Source: G965200765 sp965200765
Lineage (GTDB): Bacteria > Pseudomonadota > Gammaproteobacteria > Arenicellales > JAJDZL01
Direction of reading: 5' to 3'
Length of the DNA: 64,000 nt
Assembly: GCA_965200765.1 (NCBI GenBank)
Contig: OZ241380.1
Span: 1,178,001-1,242,000, forward strand
Every line of letters begins with the position of its first letter. The first letter of the stretch is position 1. The position numbers were made by a program, and so were the translations under genes. Below, piece by piece: positions 1 to 12,500 of this stretch. Below the pieces are notes generated by a model. The model was given only the letters and a program-made list of their open reading frames with translations. It was not told where the DNA came from and made no database searches.

Positions 1-166
1 CTCTGTGTCCATTCAAAATTTCCAGAATTCTGCTGTATTTGAAATTTGCTCGCCAGCATGCTCAATCACGTGGTTACGATGTATTACAATGCAAACCTTT
101 GCAATAGTGTGCCCAATGCAATCCAATTTGGTGCTGCAAATGGAATTTGTCAATCCTGGAGGAACG

Positions 167-193
167 TTCATAGTGAATTGATTTCACTATGAA
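167..193. promoter_or_regulatory. perfect 11-bp inverted repeat beside G tract, copy A
   Basis: Arms TTCATAGTGAA and TTCACTATGAA are exact reverse complements, separated by TTGAT, and are followed by TTTTTGATT and then the G tract 12 bases on. It could be an operator for a dimeric regulator or an AT-rich terminator-like hairpin; the sequence alone does not decide. The arms are intact in copy B and have two mismatches in copy C. Confidence 0.6.
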
Positions 194-205
194 TTTTTGA
201 TTGAT

Positions 206-216
206 GGGGGGGGGGG
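206..216 (+). repeat. poly-G tract 1 (11 G), upstream, copy A
   Basis: A run of 11 G between the inverted repeat and the TATAAT box, ending 45 bases before that box. The same run of 11 occurs in copies B and C. Homopolymers of this length are classic slipped-strand sites; here it would lie well upstream of the start of transcription and could affect promoter output. Confidence 0.75.
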
Positions 217-261
217 TGAAATTCATTCAATCGCGAATGAATTTTGCATGCCCGGATGGTT

Positions 262-267
262 TATAAT
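262..267 (+). promoter_or_regulatory. candidate -10 box TATAAT, copy A
   Basis: Consensus hexamer inside the block GGTTTATAAT, which is conserved in all three cassettes. It would place the transcript start about 70 bases before the leader ATG. No convincing -35 hexamer sits at 16-18 bases and the upstream spacing differs in copy C, so an activator-dependent promoter is possible. Confidence 0.5.
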
Positions 268-344
268 AATTGATGATTCATTGGTCATTCGAAGCTGGGG
301 TAGTTTCAGTAGTTTGTTGTAAAAATATTTTCTGGTACAAGTTG

Positions 345-534
345 ATGAAATTGATGTTGAAGCTGATTGGAACAATCGCTTGGCTTTGCAGTCGAAAGTG
401 TTCTGTTGCTTTGGCGAAAAAATTAGCGAGGGGGGGGGGGTGCATTCACTTGTATATCCGAAAGCCCAGTTCGCCGGCTCTCACTTGCCAAGCACATTAC
501 CTGCTGGCTACTGGTAGCGACAATATCAATATGC
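345..534 (+). other. out-of-frame leader (extended signal peptide), giant gene 1
   Basis: From ATG 345 the frame reads MKLMLKLIGTIAWLCSRK and on to an AKKLARGGG stretch at the G tract. Past the tract this frame ends at a stop at 543-545. The passenger frame past the tract reads a hydrophobic signal core (ITCWLLVATISICM) and a cleavage-like site at DANA before EGRGF. Deleting one G, or adding two, joins the two halves into a leader of about 70 residues. Third-position substitutions among the three copies are mostly synonymous in the MKL frame, which supports it being translated. In the passenger frame a TAG at 424-426 sits just before the tract, so no upstream start in that frame can help. Confidence 0.65.
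430..440 (+). repeat. poly-G tract 2 (11 G), inside leader, copy A
   Basis: A run of 11 G within the leader coding region, preceded by GCGA as in copies B and C. With 11 G the MKL leader and the passenger are in different frames; with 10 or 13 they would be fused. This is the expected layout of a translational phase switch. The count could also be a homopolymer sequencing error. Confidence 0.75.
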
Positions 535-3500
535 ATGCTGCCTGATGCTAATGCGGAAGGACGTGGCTTTACCAGTCCATCGGGAATTAGTGGAACTACA
601 ATTGGTGAGGGGCAATTCGACACTGGTTCAGTTGCCGCGAAGTTTGTTGTTAAAGATACAGCTGGGTTTTGGAGTGGTTGGCAAAACTCTTATGTTCGGC
701 TCCTAAATGCTCCCTCTGGTCTCACAATTGTTAATAGCCGAACATACCAGAATTCTACGCTTGGTTGCAATACGGGTAGCCCACGAGAATGTGTTGAAAT
801 AGACTTGGGCTGGTCTGCCACTGCCGATGTCTCATCGGATACAACAGTTACCGTTCAGGTTGTAGGTAATGGGTTTAATGCTGGCAGGCAATTCGGAGCC
901 TGGTTTACCGTAGGCACCTTCACGATCAAAGCGGATGTCGAGGAGCTACAGGTAAGCACCCCCACCAGCAGCAGCACGGTCACGGAGGCGGGCAGCAAGT
1001 CGGGGTTCACTGTACGGCTAGGGAAGGCACCGACGGCGAAAGTGACTGTCAATGTCTCTAGCAGCGACACCTCCGAGGGTTCTGTGTCGCCGGGCGAGTT
1101 GGTCTTCACGAGCGACGACTACAATACTACGCAGTCGGTGACAGTAACGGGTGTCGATGACAGCATATACGACGGCAACAAAACTTGGAACGTGGTGCTA
1201 AACCCGTCGTCGACAGATACCGGTTACAACGCTTTATCCAACGTGAATGTGGGGATGACCACCACCGACGACGAAGCTGCGCCTACTTTTTCGATCGACT
1301 CGCCGAGCGTGACAGAGGGCGACAGCGGCTCGGTGAATCTGACATTTACGGTTACGCTGAGTGCGGCGAGCGCATTGCAGCACAAGGTGAACTACGCCGA
1401 TGCGGGCACCGGCACGGCGACGTCGGGGACCGACTACACGGCGCTTGCCGCCAGCAGCACGCTGACGTTTGCAGCGGGTGAGACGAGCAAGACGATTACG
1501 GTGCAGGTGACGGGCGATACTGCAGTGGAGGCGAACGAAACGGTGGTGATCAACCTGAGCAATGCGACGGGCGGCGCCGGCATTTCGACGGCGAGCGGCA
1601 CCGGTACGATCACGGACGACGATTTGAAATTTTCGATCGACTCGCCGAGCGTGACGGAAGGCGACAGCGGCTCGGCGAACCTGGTGTTCACGGTGACGCT
1701 GAATGCGTCGGTTTCGACGCAGCACACGGTTGACTTCGCCGATGCGGGTACGGGCACGGCAACTTCGGGGACCGACTACACGACTATTCCGAACGGCACG
1801 CTGACGTTTGCCGCGAATGAGACCAGCAAGACGATTACGGTATCGGTGACGGGCGATACGGCGAACGAAGGGAACGAGACGGTTGTGATCTCGCTGAGCA
1901 ATGCGACGGCCGGTGCAGGCATCGGAACAGCGAGCGGCACCGGAACAATCATAGACAACGACCTTACATTTTCAATCAACTCGCCGAGCGTGACGGAGGG
2001 CGACAGCGGCTCGGTGAATCTGACGTTCACAGTGACGCTGAGTGCGTCGGTCTCGTCGCCGCAAACGGTCGACTACGCCGATGCAGGAAGCGGCACGGCG
2101 ACTTCGGGGACCGACTACACGACTATTCCGAACGGCACGCTGACGTTTGCGGCGAACGAGACCAGCAAGACGATTGCAGTTTCGGTGACGGGCGACACGT
2201 CGAACGAGGGGAACGAGACGGTGGTGATCGAGCTGAGCAATGCGACAACCAGCATTTCGACGGCGCGCGGCACCGGCACGATAACGGACAACGATCTGGT
2301 ATTTTCGATCGACTCGCCGAGCGTGACGGAAGGCGACAGCAGCTCGGTGAATCTGATATTCACAGTGACGCTGAGTGCGTCGGTCTCGTCGACGCACACG
2401 GTCGTCTACGCCGATGCAGGCACCGGTACGGCGACTTCGGGGACCGACTACACGAGCATTTCGGGCGGCACGCTGACATTTGCGGCGAATGAGACCAGCA
2501 AGACGATTACAGTATCGGTGACGGGCGACACGCTGGACGAGGGGACCGGCGAGACCGTGGTGATTTCGCTGAGCAATGCGACGACCGGCATTTCGACCGC
2601 GAGCGGCACCGGCACAATCACGGACAACGATCCGAAATTTTCGATCAACTCGCCGAGCGTGACTGAAGGCGACGGCAGCTCAGTGAACCTGGTGTTCACA
2701 GTGACACTGAGTGCGTCGAGCACGTCTCAGTACACGGTTGACTATGCCGATGCGGGTAGCGGCACGGCGACTTCAGGGACCGACTACACGTCGGTCACCG
2801 GCAGCACGCTGACGTTTGCACCGGGGGACACGAGCAAGACAATTACGGTATCGGTGACAGGGGACACAATTGGAGAGCCGAGCGAGACAGTGGTGATCGA
2901 GCTGAGCAATGCGACGACTGGCATTTCGACATCAAGCGGCACCGGTACGATCAGGGACAACGACCTGGTATTTTCGATCGACTCGCCGAGCGTGACGGAA
3001 GGCGACAGCGGCTCGGCGAACCTGGTGTTCACGGTGACGCTGAGTGTGACGAGCGCATCGCAGCACACGGTGGACTACGCCGACGCAGGCACCGGGACAG
3101 CGATGTCAGGGACCGACTACACGTCAATCTCCGGCGGCACGCTGACGTTTGCACCGGGGGACACGAGCAAGACAGTTGCGGTATCGGTGAGGGGCGATAC
3201 GCTGAATGAGGGGAACGAGACGGTGGTGATTTCGCTGAGCAATGCGACGACTGGCATTTCGACATCAAGCGGCACCGGTACGATCAGGGACAACGACCTG
3301 GTGTTTTCGATCGACTCGCCGAGCGTGACTGAAGGCGACAGCAACTCGGTGAATCTGGTGTTCACCGTGACGCTGAATGCTTCGAGCACGTCGCCGCAAA
3401 CGGTCGACTACGCCGATGCAGGCAGCGGAACAGCGACTTCGGGAACCGACTACGCGTCGGTCACCGGCAGCACGCTGACGTTTGCAGCGAATGAAACCAG

Positions 3501-6500
3501 CAAGACGATCACGGTATCGGTGACGGGCGATACGGCGAACGAAGGAAACGAGACGGTGGCGATCACGCTGAGCAATGCGTCGACCGGCATTTCAACGGCG
3601 AGCGGCACCGGTACGATCATCGACAACGACCTGACATTTTCAATCGACTCGCCGAGCGTGACTGAAGGCGACAGCAGCACTGTGAATCTGACATTCACAG
3701 TAACGCTGAATGCGTCCAGCACGTCGCCGCACACGGTGGACTACGCCGATGCCGGGACCGGAACCGCGACTTCGGGGACCGACTACACGGCTGTTACTGC
3801 CAACACACTGACGTTTGCGCCCGGAGTGACGACCCAGACGATTACGGTGTCGGTGACGGGCGACACGGTCGACGAAGGACATGAGACGGTGGCGATCACG
3901 CTGAGCAATGCGACGACCGGCATTTCGACCGCGAGCGGCACCGGCACGATCACCGACGACGACCCGAAATTCTCGATCAATTCTCCAACCGCGACGGAGG
4001 GCGACAGCAGCTCGGTGAACCTGACGTTTACAGTGACGCTGAGTGCGTCGAGCACGTCGCCGTACACGGTCGACTATGCCGATGCAGGGACCGGGACAGC
4101 GACTTCGGGGACTGACTACACGGCTGTTACTGCCAGCACGCTGACGTTTGCGGCGGGGGAAACGAGCAAGACAATTACGGTGTCGGTGACGGGCGACACG
4201 GCGGACGAGGGAACCGGCGAGACAGTGGTGATTTCGCTGAGCAATGCATCGTCGGGCACGGCCATTGCGACGGCGAGCGGCACCGGGACCATAACGGACA
4301 ACGATCCGAAATTCTCGATCAACTCGCCAACTGCGACAGAAGGCGACAGCAGCTCGGCGAGCCTGGTGTTCACCGTTACGCTGAGTGCTGCGGGTGCGTC
4401 GCCGTACACGGTCGACTACGCCCAAACGGGCGGCACGGCAACTTCGGGGACCGACTACGCGGCGGTCGCCGCCGACACGCTGACGTTCGCGGCGGGGACC
4501 ACGAGCCAGACGATCACGGTGCCGGTGACCGGCGACACGCTGGACGAGTCGAACGAGACGGTGGTGCTCACGCTGAGCAATGCGTCGTCGGGCACGGCGA
4601 TTTCGACGGCGACCGGCACCGGGACCATAACGGACGACGACCCGAAATTCTCGATCGACTCGCCGAGCGTGACTGAAGGCGACAGCGGCCAAGCGAACTT
4701 GATCTTCACAGTGACACTGAGCGCTTCGAGCACGTCGCAGCTTACAGTCGACTACGCCCAAACGGGCGGCACGGCGACGTCGGGAACCGACTACGCCGCG
4801 GTCACCGCCGGCACGCTGACATTTGCGGCGAGCGAGACGACCAAGACGATTACAGTATTGGCGACGGGCGATACCGCGGACGAGTCGAACGAGACGGTGG
4901 CGCTCACACTGAGCAATGCATCGGCCGGCACCGGAATCGCGACTTCGACCGGCACGGGCACGATCCGGGACGACGATCCGAAATTTTCGATCAACTCGCC
5001 GAGCGTGACAGAGGGAGACAGCGGCCAAGCGAGCTTGACGTTCACGGTGACACTGAGCGCTTCGAGCACGTCGCAGCTGACGGTGGACTACGCTCAAACA
5101 GGCGGCACGGCGACCTCGGGGACCGACTACACGGCGGTCGCCGGCAGCACGCTGACGTTTCCGGCGAACAGCACGACCCAGACGATTACAGTATTGGTGA
5201 CAGGCGACACCGCGGACGAGTCGAACGAGACGGTGGTGCTCACGCTCAGCAATGCGTCGGCCGGCACCGGAATCGCGACTTCGACCGGCACGGGCACGAT
5301 CCGGGACGACGACCCGAAATTCTCGATCAATTCGCCGAGCGTGACAGAGGGAGACAGCGGCCAAGCGAGCTTGACGTTCACGGTGACACTGAGCGCTTCG
5401 AGCACCTCGCAGCTGACGGTGGACTACGCCCAGACGGGCGGCACGGCGACTTCGGGGACCGACTACGCGGCGGTCACCGCCGACACGCTGACGTTTGCGC
5501 CGGGAACCACGACCCGGACAGTTGCGGTATCGGTAACGGGAGACACGCTGGACGAGTCGAACGAGACGGTGGTGCTCACGCTGAGCAATGCGACGGCCGG
5601 CACGGGCATTTCGACGGCGACCGGCACCGGGACCATAACGGACGACGATCCGAAATTCTCGATCGACTCGCCGAGCGTGACGGAAGGCGACAGCAGCCCG
5701 GTGAATCTGGTGTTCACCGTGACACTGAGCGCTTCGAGCACGACGCAGCTCACAGTGGACTACGCCCAAACAGGCGGCACCGCGACTTCAGGGACCGACT
5801 ACACGGCTGTTGCCGCCAGCACGCTGACGTTTGCACCGGGGGACACGAGCCAAACGATTACGGTGTCGGTAACGGGAGATACGACTGGAGAGGGGAACGA
5901 AACGGTGGAGATCACGCTGAGCAACGCCTCGGCCGGCACGGGAATCGCGACCGCGACCGGCACCGGCACGATCAGGGACAACGACCTGGCATTCTCGATC
6001 GACTCGCCGAGCGTGACGGAGGGCGACAGCAATTCGGCGAGCCTGGTGTTCACCGTGACGCTGAGTGCGTCGAGCACGTCGCAGCACACGGTCGACTACG
6101 CCGATGCAGGAAGCGGCACGGCGACGTCGGGGACCGACTATGCGTCGATTGCCGGCAGCACGCTGACGTTCGCCGCGGGGGAGACGAGCAAGACCTTCAC
6201 AGTATCGGTGACGGGCGATACGCTGAACGAGGGGAACGAGACGATCGTGATTTCGCTGAGCAATGCGACAACCGGCATTGCGACGGCCAGCGGCACCGGG
6301 ACGATCGTGGACAACGATCTGGTGTTTTCGATCGACTCGCCGAGCGTAGCGGAAGGCGACAGCAGTTCGGTGACCATGACGTTCACAGTGACGCTAAGCG
6401 CGTCAGCCTCGTCGCCGCACACGGTGGACTACGCCGACGCAGGTAGCGGGACGGCGACTTCGGGGACCGATTACACGGCAATCGCCGGCGGCACGCTGAC

Positions 6501-9500
6501 GTTTGCGGCGGGGGTCACGAGCAGGACGATTACAGTATCGGTGACGGGCGATACGGCGATCGAGGGGAATGAGACGATCGTGATTTCGCTGAGCAATGCG
6601 ACGACCGGCATTGCGACGGCCAGCGGCACCGGCACGATCAGAGACGACGACCTGGTATTCTCGATCGACTCGCCGAGCGTGACAGAAGGCGACAGCGGCT
6701 CGGCGAGCCTGGTGTTCACCGTTTCGCTGAGTACGGCGAGCGCCTCGCCGCACACGGTTGACTACGCCGACGCAGGCAGCGGGACGGCGAGTTCCGGGAC
6801 CGACTACACGGCGGTCGCCGCCGGCACGCTGACGTTCGCGGCGAACGAGACCAGCAGGACAATAACGGTATCGGTGCGGGGCGATACGCTGAACGAAGGG
6901 AACGAGACGGTGGTGCTCACGCTGAGCAATGCGTCGGCGGGCACGGCGATTGCGACGGCCAGCGGCACCGGCACGATCAGAGACGACGATCTGGTATTTT
7001 CGATCGACTCGCCGAGCGTGACCGAAGGCGACAGCGGGTCGGTGAACCTGACGTTCACCGTGACGCTGAATGCGTCGGCCTCGTCGACGCAGACAGTGGA
7101 CTACGCCGATGCGGGCACCGGCACGGCGACGTCGGGGACCGACTACACGGCGGTCGCCGGCGGCACGCTGACGTTTGCGGCGGGCACCACGAGCCAGACG
7201 ATTGCAGTGTCGGTGACGGGCGACACGACTCAGGAGGGGAACGAGACGGTGGTGCTCGAGCTGAGCAATGCGACGACCGGCATTTCGACGGCCAGCGGCA
7301 CCGGCACGATCACGGACAACGATCTGGTATTTTCGATCGACTCGCCGAGCGCGGCGGAAGGCGACAGCGGCTCTGCGAACCTGACATTCACAGTGACGCT
7401 GAGTGCGTCGGCGTCGTCGACGCACACAGTGGACTACGCCCAAACAGGCGGCACGGCGACTTCGGGGACCGACTACACGGCGGTCGCCGGCGGCACGCTG
7501 ACGTTTGCAGCAGGGGTCACGACCCAGACGATTGCGGTGTCGGTGACAGGCGATACGGCGGACGAAGGAAACGAGACGGTGGTAATCATGCTGAGCAATG
7601 CATCGACCGGCATTTCGACCGCGAGCGGCACCGGGACGATCACGGACGACGACCCGAAATTCTCGATCAACTCGCCGAGCGTGGCGGAAGGCGACAGCAG
7701 CACGGCGAACCTGGAGTTCACGGTGACACTGAGCGGGACGAGGTCGAGCTCGTCGCCGCTGTCGGTTGACTACGCCAGTTCGGACGGAACGGCGACAGCA
7801 GGCACTGACTACACTGCTGTTTCCGGCACGCTGACGTTTGCGTCGGGTGTGACAAGCCGGACAGTTGCGGTGTCGGTGACGGGCGACACGACGGACGAGT
7901 CGAACGAGACGGTGGTGCTCACGCTGAGCAATGCATCGGCGGGCACGGGGATTTCGACGGCGACCGGCACCGGCACGATCCGGGACGACGACCCGAATTT
8001 CTCGATCAACTCGCCGAGCGTTGTGGAAGGCGACAGCGGGCCGGTGAATCTGGTATTCACCGTTACGCTGAGCGCGTCTGCTTCGTCGCCGTACACGGTC
8101 GACTATGCCGATGCGGGGACCGGGACAGCGACTTCGGGAACCGACTACACAGCAGTCACCGGCAGCACGCTAACGTTTGCGGCGGGGGAAACGAGCAAGA
8201 CAATTACAGTGTCGGTGACAGGCGACACAGTGGACGAGTCGAACGAGACGGTGGCGATCACTTTGAGCAATGCGTCGTCGGGCACGGCGATTTCGACGGC
8301 GACCGGCACCGGCACGATCAGGGACGACGATCCGAAATTCTCGATCAACTCGCCGAGCGTGACGGAAGGCGACAGCAGCTCGGTCAACCTGGTGTTCACG
8401 GTGACACTGAGCGCTTCAAGCACGTCGCAGCTGACGGTCGACTACGCGCAGACGGGCGGCACGGCGACCTCGGGGACCGACTACGCGGCGGTCACCGCCG
8501 GCACGCTGACGTTTACGCCGGGGACCACAACCCGGACGATTGCGGTGTCGGTGACGGGCGACACCGCGGACGAGTCGAACGAGACGGTGGTGCTCACGCT
8601 GAGCAATGCGACGGCGGGCGCGGGCATTTCGACGGCGACCGGCACCGGGACGATCATGGACGACGATCCGAAATTTTCGATCGGCAATGCGAGCGTGGCG
8701 GAGGGCGACAGCGGTTCGGCGAACCTGGTGTTCACCGTTACGCTGAGTGCTTCAAGCACATCGCAGCTGACGGTCGACTACGCGCAGACGGGCGGCACTG
8801 CGACGTCGGGGACCGACTACACGGCGGTCGCCGCCGGCACGCTGACGTTTCCGGCGAACAGCACGACCCGGACGATTACGGTGCTGGCGACGGGCGACAT
8901 GCTGGACGAGGCGAATGAGACGGTGGTGCTCACGCTGAGCAATGCGACGTCGGGCGCGGGTATTTCTACAGCGACCGGCACCGGCACGATCCGGGACGAC
9001 GACCCGAAATTCTCGATCAACTCGCCGACGGCGACGGAAGCCGACAGCAATTCGGTGAACCTGGTGTTCACGGTGACACTGAGCGCATCAAGCTCGTCGC
9101 AGTTGACGGTGGACTACGCTCAGACGGGCGGCACGGCGACGTCGGGAACCGACTACGCAGCGGTCGCCGCCGGCACGCTGACGTTTGCGGCCGGGACGAC
9201 GAGCCGGACGATCACGGTATCGGTGACGGGCGACACGGCGAACGAGGTGAACGAGACGGTGATCATCACGCTGAGCAATGCGACGTCCGGCGCGGGCATT
9301 GGGACGGCGGTCGGCACGGGCACGATCACGGACAACGACACGCCCGGCTTTTCAATCAATTCGCCGAGCGTGGCGGAAGGCGACAGCAGCACGACGAACC
9401 TGGTGTTCACAGTGACGCTGAGTCCGGCGCCGGCGACTGCGGCGACGGTGAACTGGGCCGAAGGTACCGGGGGCACGGCGACGTCGGGGACCGACTACAC

Positions 9501-12500
9501 CGCGATTGCGGGCGGCACGCTGACGTTTTCGGCGGGGACCGCGACCCGGACGATTACGGTATCAGTGACAGGGGACACGACGCACGAAGCGGACGAGACG
9601 GTGGTGATCACGCTGAGCAATGCGTCGACGGGCACGAACATTTCGACGGCGAGCGGCACCGGCACCATCACCAACGACGATTCAGGCCTTTCGATCGACT
9701 CGCCGAGCGTGACGGAGGGCGACAGCGGGTCGGCGAACCTGGTGTTCACGGTGACGCTGAGTCCGGCGTCGTCGTCGCAGGTGACGGTGAACTACGCCCG
9801 CACGGGCGGCACCGCGACGTCGGGCACCGACTTCACGGCGCTGGCCGCCAGCACCACGCTGACATTTGCGGCGAACGAAACAAGCAAGACAATCGCGGTG
9901 TCGGTGACGGGCGATACGATCAACGAGGCGAACGAGACAGTGATTGTCACGCTGAGCAGCGCCTCGGGCGCGGACATCGTGACGGCCAGCGGCACCGGCA
10001 CGATCACGGACGACGACACGCCCAGCTTTTCGATCAACTCGCCGAGCGTGGTGGAGGGCGACAGCAGCACGGCGAACCTGGAGTTCACAGTGACGCTGAG
10101 TCCGGCCAGCTACCAGGCTACGACAGTGGACTATGCGACTGCAACTGCAGGCACAGCGACGGCGGGGACCGACTTCACGGCGATCTCGGCGACCACATTG
10201 ACGTTTGCGGCGGGGGATACGAGCAAGACGTTCATGGTGTCGGTGACGGGCGACACGACTGACGAGGGTGCGGGCGAGACGGTGGTGGCTGCACTGAGCG
10301 ATGCGACCGGCAATGCAGAGATCGGGACATCGAGCGGCACCGGCACGATTACGGACGACGACCCGAAATTTTCGATCGGCAATGCGAGCGCGACGGAGGG
10401 CGACAGCGGTTCGGTGAACATGACATTCACAGTGACGCTGAATTCTGCGGGCAATTCGCAGTACACGGTCGACTACGCCAGTACGGACGGCACGGCGACT
10501 GCGGGAACCGACTACACGGCGGTCTCGGGAACGCTGACGTTTGCGGCGGGGACCACGAGCCGTACATTGACAGTATCGGTGACGGGGGACGCGGCGAACG
10601 AGGCGAACGAGACATTGACGGTCACGCTGAGCAATCCGTCGGTAGGCACGGCGATTGCGACGGCGACCGGCACCGGCACCATCACGGACAACGATACGCC
10701 GGGCTTTTCGATCGACTCGCCGAGCGTGGCGGAAGGCGACAGCAGCACGACGAGCCTGACGTTCACGGTGACGCTGAGTCCGGCGCCGGCAACCCAGGCG
10801 ACGGTGAACTGGGCCGAAGGTACCGGGGGCACGGCGACGTCGGGTACCGACTACACAGCGATTACAGGCGGCACGCTGACGTTTTCGGCGGGGACCGCGA
10901 CCCAGACGATTACGGTATCAGTGACAGGGGACACGTCGCACGAAGCGGACGAGACGGTGGTGCTCACGCTGAGCAATGCGTCGAGCGGCACGAACATCAC
11001 GACGGCGACCGGCACCGGCACCATCACCAATGACGATCCGGGCCTTTCGATCGACTCGCCGACGGTGACGGAGGGCGACAGCGGATCGGTGGACCTGGTG
11101 TTCACAGTAACGATGAGCCCGGCATCGTCGTCTCAGGTGACGGTGAACTACGCCCGCAGCGGCGGCACGGCGACGTCGGGAACCGACTTCACGGCGCTGG
11201 CCGCCAGCAACACGCTGACGTTTGCGGCGAACGAGACGAGCAAGACGATCACGGTGTCGGTGACGGGCGACACGGTGAACGAGCCAGACGAGACGGTGAT
11301 CGTCACGCTGAGCAGCGCATCGGGTGCGGACATCGTGACAGCCAGCGGCACGGGTACGATCACGGACAACGACACGCCGAACTTCTCAATTGATTCGCCG
11401 AGCGTGGCGGAAGGCGACAGCAGCACGACGAACCTGACGTTCACGGTGACGCTGAGTCCGGCGAGCTACCAGCCGGTGACAGTGGACTACGCGCAGACCG
11501 GCGGCACGGCGACCTCGGGGACCGACTATACGGCGGTCGCGGCCGGCATGCTGTCGTTTGCAGCAGGTGCTACGAGCCAGACGATCACGGTATCGGTGAC
11601 GGGCGACACGATGTACGAAGCGAGCGAGACGGTGGTGCTCACGCTGAGCAATGCGTCGTCGGGCACGAACATAGCGGCGGCGACTGGCACCGGCACCATC
11701 GCCAACGACGACCAGGGACTGCTGATTGATTCGCCGAGCGTGGTCGAGGGCGACAGCGGTACGGTGAACCTGGCGTTTACGGTGACGCTGGAGCCGGCAG
11801 CTGCGACGCAGGTGACGGTGAACTATGCGGATGCAGGCGGCGGCACGGCGACCTCGGGGACCGACTACGCGGCAGTCGGCGGCACGCTGACGTTTTCCGC
11901 CGGGGAGACGAGCAAGACGATTGCGGTATCGGTGACCGGCGACACGGCGGACGAGCCGGACGAGACGGTGGTGATTGCGCTGAGCAATGCGTCGGGCGCG
12001 AGCATCGTAACGGCGCGCGGCACCGGGACGATCGTGGACAACGATGTGCCCGGCTTTTCGATTGATTCGACAAGCGCGGCGGAAGGCGACGACGAGGCGA
12101 GCAGCCTGACGTTCACGGTGACGCTGAGCCCGGCAAGCTACAGGCAGGTGTCGGTGAACTACGCCGATGCCGGCACCGGCACGGCGACGTCGGGGAGCGA
12201 CTATGCGGCTTTTGGCGGCACGCTGACATTCTCGGCAGGGGAGACCAGCAAGACGATTGCAGTGTCGGTGACGGACGATGCGCTGGACGAGCCGGACGAG
12301 ACGGTGGTGGTTGTGCTGAGCCATGCGTCGTCGGGCACGAGCATTGCGACGGCGAGCGGCACGGGTACGATCACAGACAACGACATCCCCGGCTTTTCGA
12401 TCGACTCGCCGAGCGTTGTGGAAGGCGACAGCGGTTCGACCGTTCTGACGTTCACGGTTTCGCTGAATCCGGCGAGCCATCAGCCGGCCACGGTGCACTA

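Larger units (their letters stand above)
1..344 (+). repeat. 5' cassette, copy A, of the giant Calx-beta genes
   Basis: Non-coding stretch that recurs, with clear nucleotide similarity, ahead of the other two giant genes (about 14787-15128 and 59822-60176). Shared elements in order are a stretch reading FEWTQ on the minus strand (the edge of an IS1595-type transposase relic), an inverted repeat, an 11-G tract, a TATAAT box and a 5' untranslated segment leading to a conserved leader ATG at 345. The left end is cut by the window. I see no other gene in it. Confidence 0.8.

Noticed and set aside
244..249. TTGCAT as the -35 box of the giant-gene promoter
   Set aside because: It is only 12 bases from TATAAT in copy A, and the equivalent hexamer in copy C is 21 bases away.
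270..344. Upstream MMIHWSFEAG extension of the leader
   Set aside because: Present in copies A and B but not kept in copy C; the MKL start is the one shared by all three and lies at a sensible distance from the -10 box.
3640..5769. 709-residue minus-strand open frame, and dozens of similar Arg/His-rich or Val/Ser-rich frames antisense to the Calx-beta arrays
   Set aside because: They repeat every 336 bp with the sense repeats, lack ribosome sites and are by-products of periodic GC-rich coding sequence without stops on the other strand.
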